Assembly (NCBI GenBank): GCA_041671045.1
Contig: JBAZCF010000004.1
Location: forward strand, 124,001-188,000
From: Parachlamydiales bacterium
GTDB taxonomy: Bacteria > Chlamydiota > Chlamydiia > Chlamydiales > JABDDJ01
Direction: 5' to 3'
DNA: 64,000 bases
Positions 51,579-61,706 of this stretch are shown piece by piece; the first letter of the stretch is position 1, and the number at the start of each line of letters is the position of its first letter. The notes under the pieces were generated by a model. It was not told the origin of the DNA, ran no database searches, and worked only from the letters and a program-made list of their open reading frames with translations. Made by a program: the position numbers and the translations under genes.

Positions 51579-54500
51579 TTACTTCTTGTTTTGTTCAATT
51601 ATATGCCCTACTACCGCTGCAGATTGATTAACAATCATAAAATTGTTAATGTGAGTACTGTTACCTCTATGATACATAAAAATGGTAATATGGTTTTGAA
51701 TGAGGGAAAATTCGTATTTGTTTTTCTTAAGAATTTCTAGGATAGTGGAGTTTGTTGTAAGGAGTTTATAAACAAATTGAGCATATACCCCTTTCTTATC
51801 ATATAGATCTAAAAGCCATTTGGTTAATAACTTCGCCTGAGTTAGCCTATTTTCCTGTACTCTGGACCACGCCGGTACAGAATCAATGTCATAACATAAA
51901 AAGCCCGTAACTCTGCCGAGGTGGGAAGTTAATTTATTCTGGGCATCCGTAATTTCAGGATAGGATAGAAGCTCAGTAGCGAATCTTATGGCAAGACTTA
52001 AATGCGAATAGAGTCTGTCATAACCTTCCTCATCGTCATAGACGCCCTGTGTGATAGCTCCTAACGTTACTCCTAATATGCATTTTAAGGGTTTGAAACG
52101 CTGGTCTTTCGTACGCGTTGCAAAGGGTTCAGAATTTCCAAACGTATGCCATTTAGACAGGATTTTGACTAATATTTTTATACAGGCTCCACTCTTCATT
52201 TTTTTAAAATTAAGAGGAGATTCTAAAAAGGCATTATTGAGAGAAGTAAGACATTCTTCAGACGAAATAGTGGTTGTTTCAATTCTCTTAAGGTAAGCAT
52301 TGAAATACTTTTCAAATAAGTACATAAGAGCATGTGGATCGTTGGAAAAGACCTCATTCTCGAATGAATACAATAAATTTCCTTGGATAATAAGGTGCTG
52401 CCAGGAAAGATCTTTTCCAAAGAATTTCCAGAGGTATTTTAAAGCCGATTTATTCAAATTCATTTGCTGCTGCATCATTTTTTCCTGAACGTTTTCTTTC
52501 AAGAATACAAGCCGCCCTTTGCAAATGATAAAAGTGCAAATACATTTAATGATCGGCACATGTTTGAGGTGTGTATCCGAAATACATTCTAAATAACCCT
52601 TCAGTAATTCGACATGGTTCAAAAATCTATCCGGATCACTAATTGCTGCATAGTTCATTAATACGTGTATTAAAGCATAGGGGAAGATACAGGGATCTGC
52701 ACGGAATATCACATACGTATCTTTCAAGTGTTTGTAAGCAATTTGTAAAAATCTAGAAGGAGATTCTTCGGATGTAGCTAAAGCTGCTTCAAGCAAACCT
52801 AATTGGATTGCAGCCTTTCTGTTTCTATTCCAATAGACTTTTGTCAAGGAGCCGGGTTTGCACACATCTTGCAAACTAGGGTGGTTTCTATGGGTGATCT
52901 TTTCATTGCTTGCAATGCCTTCCAGGCTTTCGATGAGTTTTTTTGCTTCTTCATTATCGCTTAAGAGATGGGTGAACTGTATTGCTTGGATAAATAATTC
53001 AGGTTGCTTTTCTAGAGGGAGCTGTGAATATAGCTTTAAATAGAATTGAATTTTAGTTGCACGATTTGCAGCGGAAGAAAATTCGCGTTGGACTAGCAGA
53101 TAGTGCAAGGCCTCAAGTTGGTTTTTGTTTAATAGTTTATTATTTGAAGCAACTTTCAGATACGAAAGTAACTTTTCACTCACTACAGTCTTACAAGCTA
53201 TGAGCGCTACTATTGCAGGGAATAATACATCCTTTGTAATAGCGTCATCCACTGGTGGTGATTCACCAAAAGCGCGTTCAAAATACTCTATTCCTAGAGG
53301 CGTCAACAGCGGGTCATTCATTTTTAACAATGCAGCAGAAGCAAGTAAGAGATTCATCCCTATGGAACAATCTGTCATCCCTAATATCAGTGCAACAGGA
53401 GATAGATTAGCCTTGAAAAGTTGATAAAGATGCTTTTCAAATACTGTTTTAAGGAGTTTCAATTCCTTCGGTGAATAGTTTTGTTTGGAGCTTTCTATGA
53501 GACAGTGGGTAATCTCATCAAAGTATTGTGCTTCGTGGACTGTTTCTATTATAGCTAGGTTAATTTTTCTGCATTCCTGTGTGAATTCAATGATCCATCC
53601 ACGAAGCATCATCAGCTCTCTTGCATGCTTGCTGAAATCGATGTAATTCTTGGTAAAATGTAGGAGTGCATGCAATGCGAAGTCATGCTTTTCAGAAGGT
53701 TTAAGGAGGGAGGAGAATATTTCCAGAACTTCATGGGTCGGAGTAGGAAGATGAAATGCTGTGTTTGATAGCTGTCTTATGATGTGAAGATAGTGTGTAG
53801 AGGGTAAGAGCGCGCAGTTTTCCCAGAAATTCGGCTGCTGGCTTAAATTACGCAATAGATATTTCTGATATCCAGGAGCCTCTGATTGCTCACTTGTATC
53901 GTATAAAGTTCTTACAACTACTTTGAACGCTTTGGATGTTTGAGGCAGTGAAATGGGACATGTACTGCAAAAGTGGAATAGCTTTTGTAGCAGTGTGATT
54001 TGCTGCTGTTCCTGCGGTAAATCTAAGAATTTTCTAGTAAATATAGTTAATAGAGAGGAAACGTTTTTTCTATAGAGAAGGAGTAACTGCAATATATCTT
54101 CAGCCATTTCTGGAAATGGGGCTGAACGCGCTGTAAGCAGATCAAAAATGAGATTAATATTTTCAAGGCTGAGGGGATAAGTGCTTTCTGAAGAGAGGAG
54201 AAGTTTAAGGATCATTTGGGTTAGAAAAACAACTCTCTGGTCTTGATTTTCAAAGGTTTTAAGAATCTGCAAATATTTGAGCGCACGATCAATTTTCTTA
54301 AAATGACAGGCAGATTGTCCTGCAAAGCAATACAATGAATAGGCATGTTCAAGCGGAAATGACTTAACTTTACTGAAATACTCTTCGAATTCATTAAAGA
54401 AGCCTTTATTAAGCATATTCTCAAAGGACTGTATGTATATGCAGTTATTGGTATTTTGAGGGATGTTTTCAAGAAGATAAGAGAAGGTCCATTCAAAAGA

Positions 54501-57500
54501 ATGCTCATTATTTTGCAGGAATGTTTGCAACTCAGAATAAATGCGATAAATCCATTGACGTTTTGCCATATTGGAGGCTGCATCATTAAAGAAATCTGCC
54601 CCTTTTGCAAAGTGGATTAGGTCGCAGCCTAAGGCAAATTCAGCGGACTCTTGAGGCTTTTTAAGTACTTCAGAAGTCAAATTCAAGTATAGAGGTGTGA
54701 TATCAGGATGAGAAATACTGATACACTGTATTTTCAGAAAATGAAGGAAGCGAAATACAAGGGCATATAAGGAAGTTTGTGACGTTTTGTCGCTATTATT
54801 TTCTAAAGCGTGCTGAAAAACAGTATCGCCCTGTTTGTAGAGATAGGCAAAAACAGCTCCCAGGGTATGGTTTAAATCAGCTAACGCATTTTCAGATTCA
54901 AGAAGGATGGGACATTCAGCATAAATCTCACATAAGCTTATATAAAGAAAAGAATATTCAAACCCTCTGAAAGCAGCTTCTTTGGTGGTTTCATTAAAAA
55001 AAGTTTTTGCTTTGTCATAGACTTCCCTCATGACTTTTAGAGGTTTGCCTTCATAAGTCAGTAAAGTGAAATAGAAGGTGTCATACATGTTAGAAGGCAA
55101 GTGCTTTATTATTTTCCAAATAATTTGATCGAATTGGTCTTTACTAAGTTTTGCCAAATACCATTGCAATACAGCGACAGAGAGTTTTTTTGAAAGTGAT
55201 GCATGAATATCCACTGCAAATTCCACAAGGAACTGAATGATCTCAGGATCATTTCCCCCTAAACAGGGATGGTTCATTGTTAAGTCAATCACTTGGAGAA
55301 GGATTTCTTTACGAATATCATTCTCTACGGAAGTGTCAGCATTCAGATGGCTGCATTTTTTACAGATAGCAATAAGACACTTGGACAATACCCTCAGAAA
55401 GTCATTATATTTTGTTGACATGATGATGATATTGGTATGCGGGAGGTAGCTATAGTAATCTGTAGGGGAGAACATCAAAGCATCTTTAAGAGAGGACAAA
55501 TAGGATATGCAGCCTTGGGCTAAAGAGACATGGCCGTCTTCAATAAGATGGGAAGGGTTCTCAAGGCTATTTTTGCATTTTGAAAAGAAAAAATAATAGG
55601 CTTGTAATAACTGCATTCTATCTTGAATATGTAACGCCTCCCCCTTAACGGCGTTATCAAGAAAACAACTGAAATTGTAATAGAATTGATACGGGAATTC
55701 CAGTTTGTCGATTTTGGCACGCAGAAGACTAAGTGCGTGGATAAGTATGCCTATTTTATTTTTCCCTAAAGAGGGTTTTTTGAAGCAGTAGTTGATAAGT
55801 GAAACGATGGAATGTTCAAATACTGCAGGCTTAGACTCTAAAAGATGGTCAAAAACACGCCAAAAAATAGGGATATGATCTTCAAGTGATTTTTTTTGTG
55901 GTATTTCTTCTTGCAAGAAGAAATAGACAATTTCAAGATACTCCGGCGTAAAAGCAAATCCTTTTTCCTTGGCAACGGCTAAGATTCTTTTACAGGACAC
56001 ATTATATTCAATGAATGTTTCTGAAGAAGTGGCGTACAGGCTAAAGAAGATGTGGTCTAACAGTGTGATGATATCATCACAAAAAGTATCATAAATATTG
56101 AAAGGGGTGTCTTTTAATAGCGGAAAGAGGACTTTTTCAACACTTTCAAGATGTGGGGAAACAACCTCTTTCTCCATTCTGAATGTGCGGACAAGAATAT
56201 TGCAAAGGAGAACTTTGTTTATAGTCGCTTGTTTCTTATCGGATTGCCTATTAAGCAGGGTTAAGATTTCGTTGAAGTAGAAGTTATAATTTGCGATATC
56301 TTTATGTACTTTTAGCACGCTTGTAAGAGCTGCAAAGATATTAATCAGAGTATTTTGCTGCAGTAAGAACTCTGAATGGTTAGTAAATAATTTTAAATTT
56401 TGTAAATTTATTCTTCTTTGGTTGTCTTTTGACAAGCTAGACGTATCGATAAGGATGTGGTGCAGTAATACTTTTTGGAGCAGTTCTTTACGTTTTTTTT
56501 CACGCTGAGGATCTAGCTTTTGTATTCCGAGCTTTACTAAGACTAGAACGAGTTGCGGGTGGGAAAAAGGTTCTTCAGATGCTTTTGATATTACTTCTAA
56601 AAGCGGATGAATTGCTTTATCTGCAATATGCTCAAATGCCAAAGCTACTTCAAATAGCGCGGACATTCTGCCTAATTTTAACTTATTGATTGGAGTTTCT
56701 TCCCCAAGATCAACGTGGAATAGCCAATGGAGGGTATTATGCTTTGGGTTAGGCGTAAAAGATCTGTTATCCAGCAAATAGCGTAAGAATAGCAGCAATT
56801 GGGTAGCGTTATAAACACCGGGAGATGTAGGCCAGTCATGTGATAAATAAGGATCAATATGTTTCTTCAGAATAGCCGGTGGAATCTGACCTCCTTTAAG
56901 CAAAGCAGAGGTATGAGTTATGCAAACTTCAAGAAGAGAATAATAATTCCTTGTTAAGGCATATTGTATAGCCTTGGTGTAAATATTTGTTTTGATAGCC
57001 TCTGTGGTTTCCAAGCTATCACATAATTTGAGCCAATCCAAAAGAAGGCTTTCTTCACACTTCTTCTTAGTTAGAAAAATGAAGATTTTACTTATTAAGG
57101 ATGGAGGGATCTTTAGTGCTCTCAAAAACGTTTTACATTGATCCAAGTTATTTAAATAAGTTAGGGAGTCCTCTAGACCGCATTGGATAATTCCTTGAAA
57201 GACAAACTCATTGCAAGGCAATCCTGTGCCTTTCCATACTGAATAAACGTCTTTGGCTAACTGAGTTTTTGCGGTAGGGGCAACTTTAATCCAAATATAC
57301 TCCCAAAGGTCTGATGAGATCTGTGCTTTGTACTTTAATAGAGTAGAATTCAGTTTAGTAGGGACGAGTTGTCCGTCCTCAAAAATAAATCTAAAGGCTT
57401 TTTCGATGAGGACAAGATCTTTGCAATCAAAGTATTTCGAAGTAAATAGGCTTACAGCTTCAAAAGGTTTTCCTACGCTTATAATGTCTTGGAGTGCTTT

Positions 57501-60500
57501 TTCCGCACAACCTTGCCACAAGTCTTTTATTTCAGGCACAGCAAAAGGATAGATAAGTTCTAACAAAGTCCAGCTAAGTGAAGAAGAGTTTTTCAGGATT
57601 AATCTTGTAGCTTTGGAAGCAATCAGGGGAGTGAGCGTGGGGTTTTTGTTGAGTAACAAAGATTTTAATAGTGTGCTGATCGTATCTATAATAGGCTTAG
57701 GATTTTGTATAACTAAGTTATGAATGCATTCAAACCATGGTTCTGCCTCGATAGGGGGTTGTAATGCGCAGGAAAGGCACCATTCGGTCGCTTGTGCTAT
57801 GTATTGGGGTTTGTTAAAAAAGAGATGCATGCAAGAAGTAAGAAAATTCTTCTGATCTGATGACAACTCTTTATATTTGCTGCAAAGTTCCAGTAAGGAT
57901 TTGTAGGCTTCCGGCAGCCCTTTTGCTATTTCAATTTCCACAGCTTCCAAAAGCAGGCCGTTCTTGAGTGTATATGCAGCCATTTGAGCATGCGTAAGGT
58001 GTAATTGTTGGTCCGAATGGCGCCTTGCTGCTAGTGTAAGCGCATAGCTTAGATGATGCCATTCTTGCAGGTGAGAGAGGCCATTTCCATTATTCTGAAG
58101 GATCTCTTTTACGCCATTAATAGCTTCTAAAGAGCCTTCGGAAAGTAAGTGGGAGATCAGCCGAAGACGGGCAGCAGGAGATAATGAGGGTATAAATGCA
58201 ATTTTGTTTTTAATAGCTTCTTCTAAGAGCGGAATAATGGGAAAATTTAAACATGCGGGTGCTTCGAAAAATGCAACAAGAGGGCTTATAAGACAGTTTT
58301 TTTCTTGTATGTCATTAACTTGTATGTCTTTGAATAGTGAATGCCCTATGCAAACCTTTAATAACCGATATTCCCGTTCAGAACCTTTTATATGTGCATG
58401 CAGCTGTTCAAGCACAAATACAAGGAAACTCCTCAAATGTTTTTCTTCATTCTTCTGAAAATTAGTAAAATTCAACCAACGGATAGCCAAAGCGGAAATA
58501 GAAGAAAGTACGAGTTTGTTGACAGGTTTATTAGGAAGGTTTTTTTCCAGAAGTATGAAGAAGCTTTTCCAAACGCTAGCCAAGTCAGCTTCCATCCCTG
58601 TAAAAATTCTGGAAGACAAGATTTGGGCAGCTATTTGACACACTCTTTGCCAAGGAAGCTTCTCACAGATATCAATAAGAAAGGCTCCTAAGGCATGAAT
58701 TTCTTGACGAAGCGCGTACTGATTGTTTGTATCTTTAGCTTTTTTGTATTCACGATAGAAAGCACTGTAGTAGAGAAGAATTTTATCCTTGAAATCTTCA
58801 GGTGTAACTTCTAGATCAATAAAAAGATCCTCACAGTTGTCTGATATCACTACCCAATGCGACAAAAATAAGGGGATGTTTTGTGTAAAGGTCTTTAACT
58901 TTGCCTTCAATTCTGTCTTTAAATCGTTATCGATCAAACCTTCGCCTTTTCTATATGCATCAAGACAATCCAAACCTTCTGCAGGAAAATAAACCATCAG
59001 GTCTAAAATAAAGCGTGTATTAAGGTCGTTAGATAGCGACGGGACGTCTTTCCAACGATTTTTGGCTATTGTTACGAATTTCAATACTTTTGTTGCAGCT
59101 AAAGCCCTTAGCCATTTAGCCAAAGTGTAACATTCTTGTAATTCTATCTTCACTAGGGTGTGAAGGTGCGTTGGCGTTCCGGATAGAAGTAAATGGGTCG
59201 CTGCTTTTAAGGTTAGGGTACGTAGAGTTTCATTGTCGCAGGAAAGCAGGGAAGGGATAGCATTTGAAAATATCAAATCTTCAAGCCCTTTCACACCGAT
59301 TGCATGCATTTGTATTATTAACGAAAATCCTACAAATTGGAGAAGAGGTTCATTTGACTTTAATAAAGCTTCTGCTCTTTCCACACTCGATGGATCTACA
59401 GAGGGCAATTGATCGGCATATTTTTTTAATAAAGTTATCTCAAAATTATCCTCTAAAGATGGACAGCAAGTATTTCTAATGATGGCGATGATTTCATCTT
59501 TTGAAGAGTTGACAAAGGGTAAAAGAGTTTCCTGTATATTTGAAGGGACATCGAGAGACCATGATAGCATCCAATGCAATCCTTGGGGTGTTTCAAGCTG
59601 AATATGAGGTGCATCATCAAACAGGCAGGATAACTGATAGGAATAACCTTCGTTCATAACTTTGGAATCGGCATGGGAACCCCAAACAAGTCCTACGCCG
59701 CACTGAATAAATGTGCTAATAATAGAAGCGGGCAGCCCTTTTTTACGCGCACAGTACAACCAATGGTCTGAAGAGGGGGCTGTTATCATTAAATTCATCC
59801 AGGCACTATCAATCAAGCCTTTGCTAAAATTCACTTTAACTTCCGGAGATGCATTTTCTAGTAAGCTTTCGTACTGCAGGAAAAATATTAGACGCGTCTC
59901 TGTATTTTGGTTGAGATGCCCTTTCAAGCTATTATTAATGTTTCCGGCTATCTTGCTTGGCCATAAGCCCCACTTATCTTCAAAATGGAGGGCATGATTT
60001 CTAATCCAGGATTGATAAAGGGAGCGATGATAGCATTTTTTGCCTCGTACGATTTCTGAAACCATCGTAATGACAGCAATGTAGTTCTTTTTATCAGCTT
60101 CTTGTTCGTCCATCACGTCGATCAATCCTAAAGATTGATCCACATAAGCTTTTAAAGGGGCATCATGCGAACACAGCAAGACCAGCTCAATTTGCCCTTT
60201 TGATAATGCCTCAGCATTGAGGCCCACTTGAACGGAAGTCCGATCAGTCAAACAAAAATCTTTAAAATTCCCATACCCATATTCAATAGGAATAGAGGAG
60301 TCGCTTTTTGGATATTTTCCCCCTTCAATTTTTAGGACTACATTAGGATCAAAGCGAGACGGGTTATTATTTAAGGTTGTTTGCAAATAGGTATTGGCTA
60401 ATGTGATATGCGCTTGGACTTGATCCTGGTTCACTCTGTGCCTTGTTTGAGCACGCACGTCTAAGTCATTAGGTTTTGTTTCAAGGTTTTGACGTCCCTG

Positions 60501-60974
60501 TGGATCCAATAGAGAAGGCAATTTTCCTTCTTGAAGGAACTTTTCATAAAAGGTTTTTCCGCCGTAGCTGAAAGTGGAAGATCCGATATATATATGGTAA
60601 ACGATCGGGTTCCCTTCTTTTACGGATTGATGGTATTGATCGTTAAGGAAATCGCGGAAAGTTTTAGCTTTCCCTTCGACCATAAATTGTATTGCTAAAC
60701 TTAAGAGAATATTAGCTCTGAATTCTCTTAGAAATTCAGAGGAGGGGAACTTAGTTTTGCAATAATTTTCATTTAATCTACGTTTTGAATTTAATATTCT
60801 ATTTTCTTTTGCTTCGGCAATTCTGCAGTCTGCAGGAGTTTCTTTTGGAAAGAAACTTTTTCTATTTTCTAATGTAACATTATTATTTACTTCTACCCGC
60901 GTAGAAGGATTTGCATCTGAAATAGGGGCAACAGGAGAAATACTATTCCCAGAAACGATAGTTGGAGAAGCCAT
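51579..60974 (-). CDS. Giant helical protein (3131 residues), paralogue of the downstream giant gene
   Basis: One uninterrupted frame of 3131 codons, the longest gene here. The N-terminal domain (about 40-330) matches its neighbour: FPKETPADCRIAEA, DFLNDQYHQSVKEGNPI, YIGSSTFSYGGKTF (GS 131-132), KPNDLDVRA (DLD 170-172) and EADKKNYIAV...GKKCYHRSL. Similarity continues to the far end (CKPGSLTKVYW here, YKPGSLSRYYW there), so the two are full-length paralogues that differ by several hundred residues. The body is helical solenoid-like with no membrane segment, signal peptide or recognised catalytic domain. The first ATG follows AT-rich DNA without a ribosome-binding site. The genes are tandem with 107 bp between them. 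Confidence 0.88.
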   Translation of the reverse strand: MASPTIVSGNSISPVAPISDANPSTRVEVNNNVTLENRKSFFPKETPADCRIAEAKENRILNSKRRLNENYCKTKFPSSEFLREFRANILLSLAIQFMVEGKAKTFRDFLNDQYHQSVKEGNPIVYHIYIGSSTFSYGGKTFYEKFLQEGKLPSLLDPQGRQNLETKPNDLDVRAQTRHRVNQDQVQAHITLANTYLQTTLNNNPSRFDPNVVLKIEGGKYPKSDSSIPIEYGYGNFKDFCLTDRTSVQVGLNAEALSKGQIELVLLCSHDAPLKAYVDQSLGLIDVMDEQEADKKNYIAVITMVSEIVRGKKCYHRSLYQSWIRNHALHFEDKWGLWPSKIAGNINNSLKGHLNQNTETRLIFFLQYESLLENASPEVKVNFSKGLIDSAWMNLMITAPSSDHWLYCARKKGLPASIISTFIQCGVGLVWGSHADSKVMNEGYSYQLSCLFDDAPHIQLETPQGLHWMLSWSLDVPSNIQETLLPFVNSSKDEIIAIIRNTCCPSLEDNFEITLLKKYADQLPSVDPSSVERAEALLKSNEPLLQFVGFSLIIQMHAIGVKGLEDLIFSNAIPSLLSCDNETLRTLTLKAATHLLLSGTPTHLHTLVKIELQECYTLAKWLRALAATKVLKFVTIAKNRWKDVPSLSNDLNTRFILDLMVYFPAEGLDCLDAYRKGEGLIDNDLKTELKAKLKTFTQNIPLFLSHWVVISDNCEDLFIDLEVTPEDFKDKILLYYSAFYREYKKAKDTNNQYALRQEIHALGAFLIDICEKLPWQRVCQIAAQILSSRIFTGMEADLASVWKSFFILLEKNLPNKPVNKLVLSSISALAIRWLNFTNFQKNEEKHLRSFLVFVLEQLHAHIKGSEREYRLLKVCIGHSLFKDIQVNDIQEKNCLISPLVAFFEAPACLNFPIIPLLEEAIKNKIAFIPSLSPAARLRLISHLLSEGSLEAINGVKEILQNNGNGLSHLQEWHHLSYALTLAARRHSDQQLHLTHAQMAAYTLKNGLLLEAVEIEIAKGLPEAYKSLLELCSKYKELSSDQKNFLTSCMHLFFNKPQYIAQATEWCLSCALQPPIEAEPWFECIHNLVIQNPKPIIDTISTLLKSLLLNKNPTLTPLIASKATRLILKNSSSLSWTLLELIYPFAVPEIKDLWQGCAEKALQDIISVGKPFEAVSLFTSKYFDCKDLVLIEKAFRFIFEDGQLVPTKLNSTLLKYKAQISSDLWEYIWIKVAPTAKTQLAKDVYSVWKGTGLPCNEFVFQGIIQCGLEDSLTYLNNLDQCKTFLRALKIPPSLISKIFIFLTKKKCEESLLLDWLKLCDSLETTEAIKTNIYTKAIQYALTRNYYSLLEVCITHTSALLKGGQIPPAILKKHIDPYLSHDWPTSPGVYNATQLLLFLRYLLDNRSFTPNPKHNTLHWLFHVDLGEETPINKLKLGRMSALFEVALAFEHIADKAIHPLLEVISKASEEPFSHPQLVLVLVKLGIQKLDPQREKKRKELLQKVLLHHILIDTSSLSKDNQRRINLQNLKLFTNHSEFLLQQNTLINIFAALTSVLKVHKDIANYNFYFNEILTLLNRQSDKKQATINKVLLCNILVRTFRMEKEVVSPHLESVEKVLFPLLKDTPFNIYDTFCDDIITLLDHIFFSLYATSSETFIEYNVSCKRILAVAKEKGFAFTPEYLEIVYFFLQEEIPQKKSLEDHIPIFWRVFDHLLESKPAVFEHSIVSLINYCFKKPSLGKNKIGILIHALSLLRAKIDKLEFPYQFYYNFSCFLDNAVKGEALHIQDRMQLLQAYYFFFSKCKNSLENPSHLIEDGHVSLAQGCISYLSSLKDALMFSPTDYYSYLPHTNIIIMSTKYNDFLRVLSKCLIAICKKCSHLNADTSVENDIRKEILLQVIDLTMNHPCLGGNDPEIIQFLVEFAVDIHASLSKKLSVAVLQWYLAKLSKDQFDQIIWKIIKHLPSNMYDTFYFTLLTYEGKPLKVMREVYDKAKTFFNETTKEAAFRGFEYSFLYISLCEIYAECPILLESENALADLNHTLGAVFAYLYKQGDTVFQHALENNSDKTSQTSLYALVFRFLHFLKIQCISISHPDITPLYLNLTSEVLKKPQESAEFALGCDLIHFAKGADFFNDAASNMAKRQWIYRIYSELQTFLQNNEHSFEWTFSYLLENIPQNTNNCIYIQSFENMLNKGFFNEFEEYFSKVKSFPLEHAYSLYCFAGQSACHFKKIDRALKYLQILKTFENQDQRVVFLTQMILKLLLSSESTYPLSLENINLIFDLLTARSAPFPEMAEDILQLLLLYRKNVSSLLTIFTRKFLDLPQEQQQITLLQKLFHFCSTCPISLPQTSKAFKVVVRTLYDTSEQSEAPGYQKYLLRNLSQQPNFWENCALLPSTHYLHIIRQLSNTAFHLPTPTHEVLEIFSSLLKPSEKHDFALHALLHFTKNYIDFSKHARELMMLRGWIIEFTQECRKINLAIIETVHEAQYFDEITHCLIESSKQNYSPKELKLLKTVFEKHLYQLFKANLSPVALILGMTDCSIGMNLLLASAALLKMNDPLLTPLGIEYFERAFGESPPVDDAITKDVLFPAIVALIACKTVVSEKLLSYLKVASNNKLLNKNQLEALHYLLVQREFSSAANRATKIQFYLKLYSQLPLEKQPELFIQAIQFTHLLSDNEEAKKLIESLEGIASNEKITHRNHPSLQDVCKPGSLTKVYWNRNRKAAIQLGLLEAALATSEESPSRFLQIAYKHLKDTYVIFRADPCIFPYALIHVLMNYAAISDPDRFLNHVELLKGYLECISDTHLKHVPIIKCICTFIICKGRLVFLKENVQEKMMQQQMNLNKSALKYLWKFFGKDLSWQHLIIQGNLLYSFENEVFSNDPHALMYLFEKYFNAYLKRIETTTISSEECLTSLNNAFLESPLNFKKMKSGACIKILVKILSKWHTFGNSEPFATRTKDQRFKPLKCILGVTLGAITQGVYDDEEGYDRLYSHLSLAIRFATELLSYPEITDAQNKLTSHLGRVTGFLCYDIDSVPAWSRVQENRLTQAKLLTKWLLDLYDKKGVYAQFVYKLLTTNSTILEILKKNKYEFSLIQNHITIFMYHRGNSTHINNFMIVNQSAAVVGHIIEQNKK

Positions 60975-61644
60975 ATTATGATTACATTTATTATTTTTAG
61001 CTTAGACATTATCGTACTGAAGTTTAATTATGTCAATCTTGTTACTTTTTAGTTTATTTTTATTTTGTTATTAAAAAGAGAATTAAAATGATGTTTGCGT
61101 TTGTGAATTTGGCCAAGCAAATACTACAGAATGAGGGAAAGGGTGGATTATGCTTTTTTTCCCTCATTTACGTAGAGTATCCGCAGCTAAAATCACAGAG
61201 CCAAAGCTTCAAGATTAATGAGAAAAGATATATTCATATGCATTTTAGACATATTTTCCCCGTTTAGTGCTAGTATACTATACATATCTTCCGGTTCTAT
61301 GTATATTTTGTCATTTCTACTGTCTTTAGAATGGGGAAAATTTATGTTTCTTGAAAATTACCAAATTTCCTATCTCTTAAGAGCCCATGACTGTCGCAAT
61401 AAGGCTTCACAATTTCTAACTATTATTTATTAGAGGTAATGGATCGAATCGTTAAACTACAAAATAGTAAATTTTTTAAATGTTGCTAAGGTAAAATTGT
61501 TTTAATAATATTTAAGCATCATGAATTTTATTAATGGGGTAATTGCAACGAAATAGTGATGTATTTGCTCCGCTTGTTTGTAAGCCGGAGAGAAAGGCCA
61601 ATGGTATTGAGTCGCGACCGTCACTATTGCTGTAATTACTATCA
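60975..61644. other. Long AT-rich non-coding stretch upstream of the giant genes
   Basis: About 670 bp with no convincing gene. A 71-codon plus-strand frame (61218-61433) is hydrophobic and low in information. The part next to 60974 should carry the promoter for the giant genes. No tRNA or transposase was seen. A structured segment at 61541-61637 is listed separately. Confidence 0.6.
61541..61637. other. Long imperfect palindrome, possible structured RNA
   Basis: AATAGTGA (61552-61559) pairs with TCACTATT (61621-61628); outer AATT pairs extend it after an internal loop. Inside, CTCCGCTT and AAGCCGGAG make a second hairpin with one bulge. Two nested stems over ~97 bp, with no open frame, fit a small RNA or a MITE-like element; no known RNA family was recognised. 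Confidence 0.35.
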
Positions 61645-61650
61645 ACAAAA

Positions 61651-61687
61651 GAGAAGGACTGTACTCCCTAAAAAGCAGCCTCTTCTA
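61651..61687 (-). terminator. Putative terminator of the pckA-LysM operon
   Basis: On the minus strand AGAAGAGGCTG (61686-61676) pairs imperfectly with CAGTCCTTCTC (61661-61651), and TTTTGTTG follows. It lies 20-55 bp beyond the LysM gene stop. Confidence 0.5.
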
Positions 61688-61706
61688 TCATTGCATAAGG
61701 ATTGGA

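Noticed and set aside
61218..61433. 71-codon plus-strand frame in the long non-coding region
   Set aside because: Hydrophobic and AT-driven composition, no ribosome-binding site and no recognisable features.
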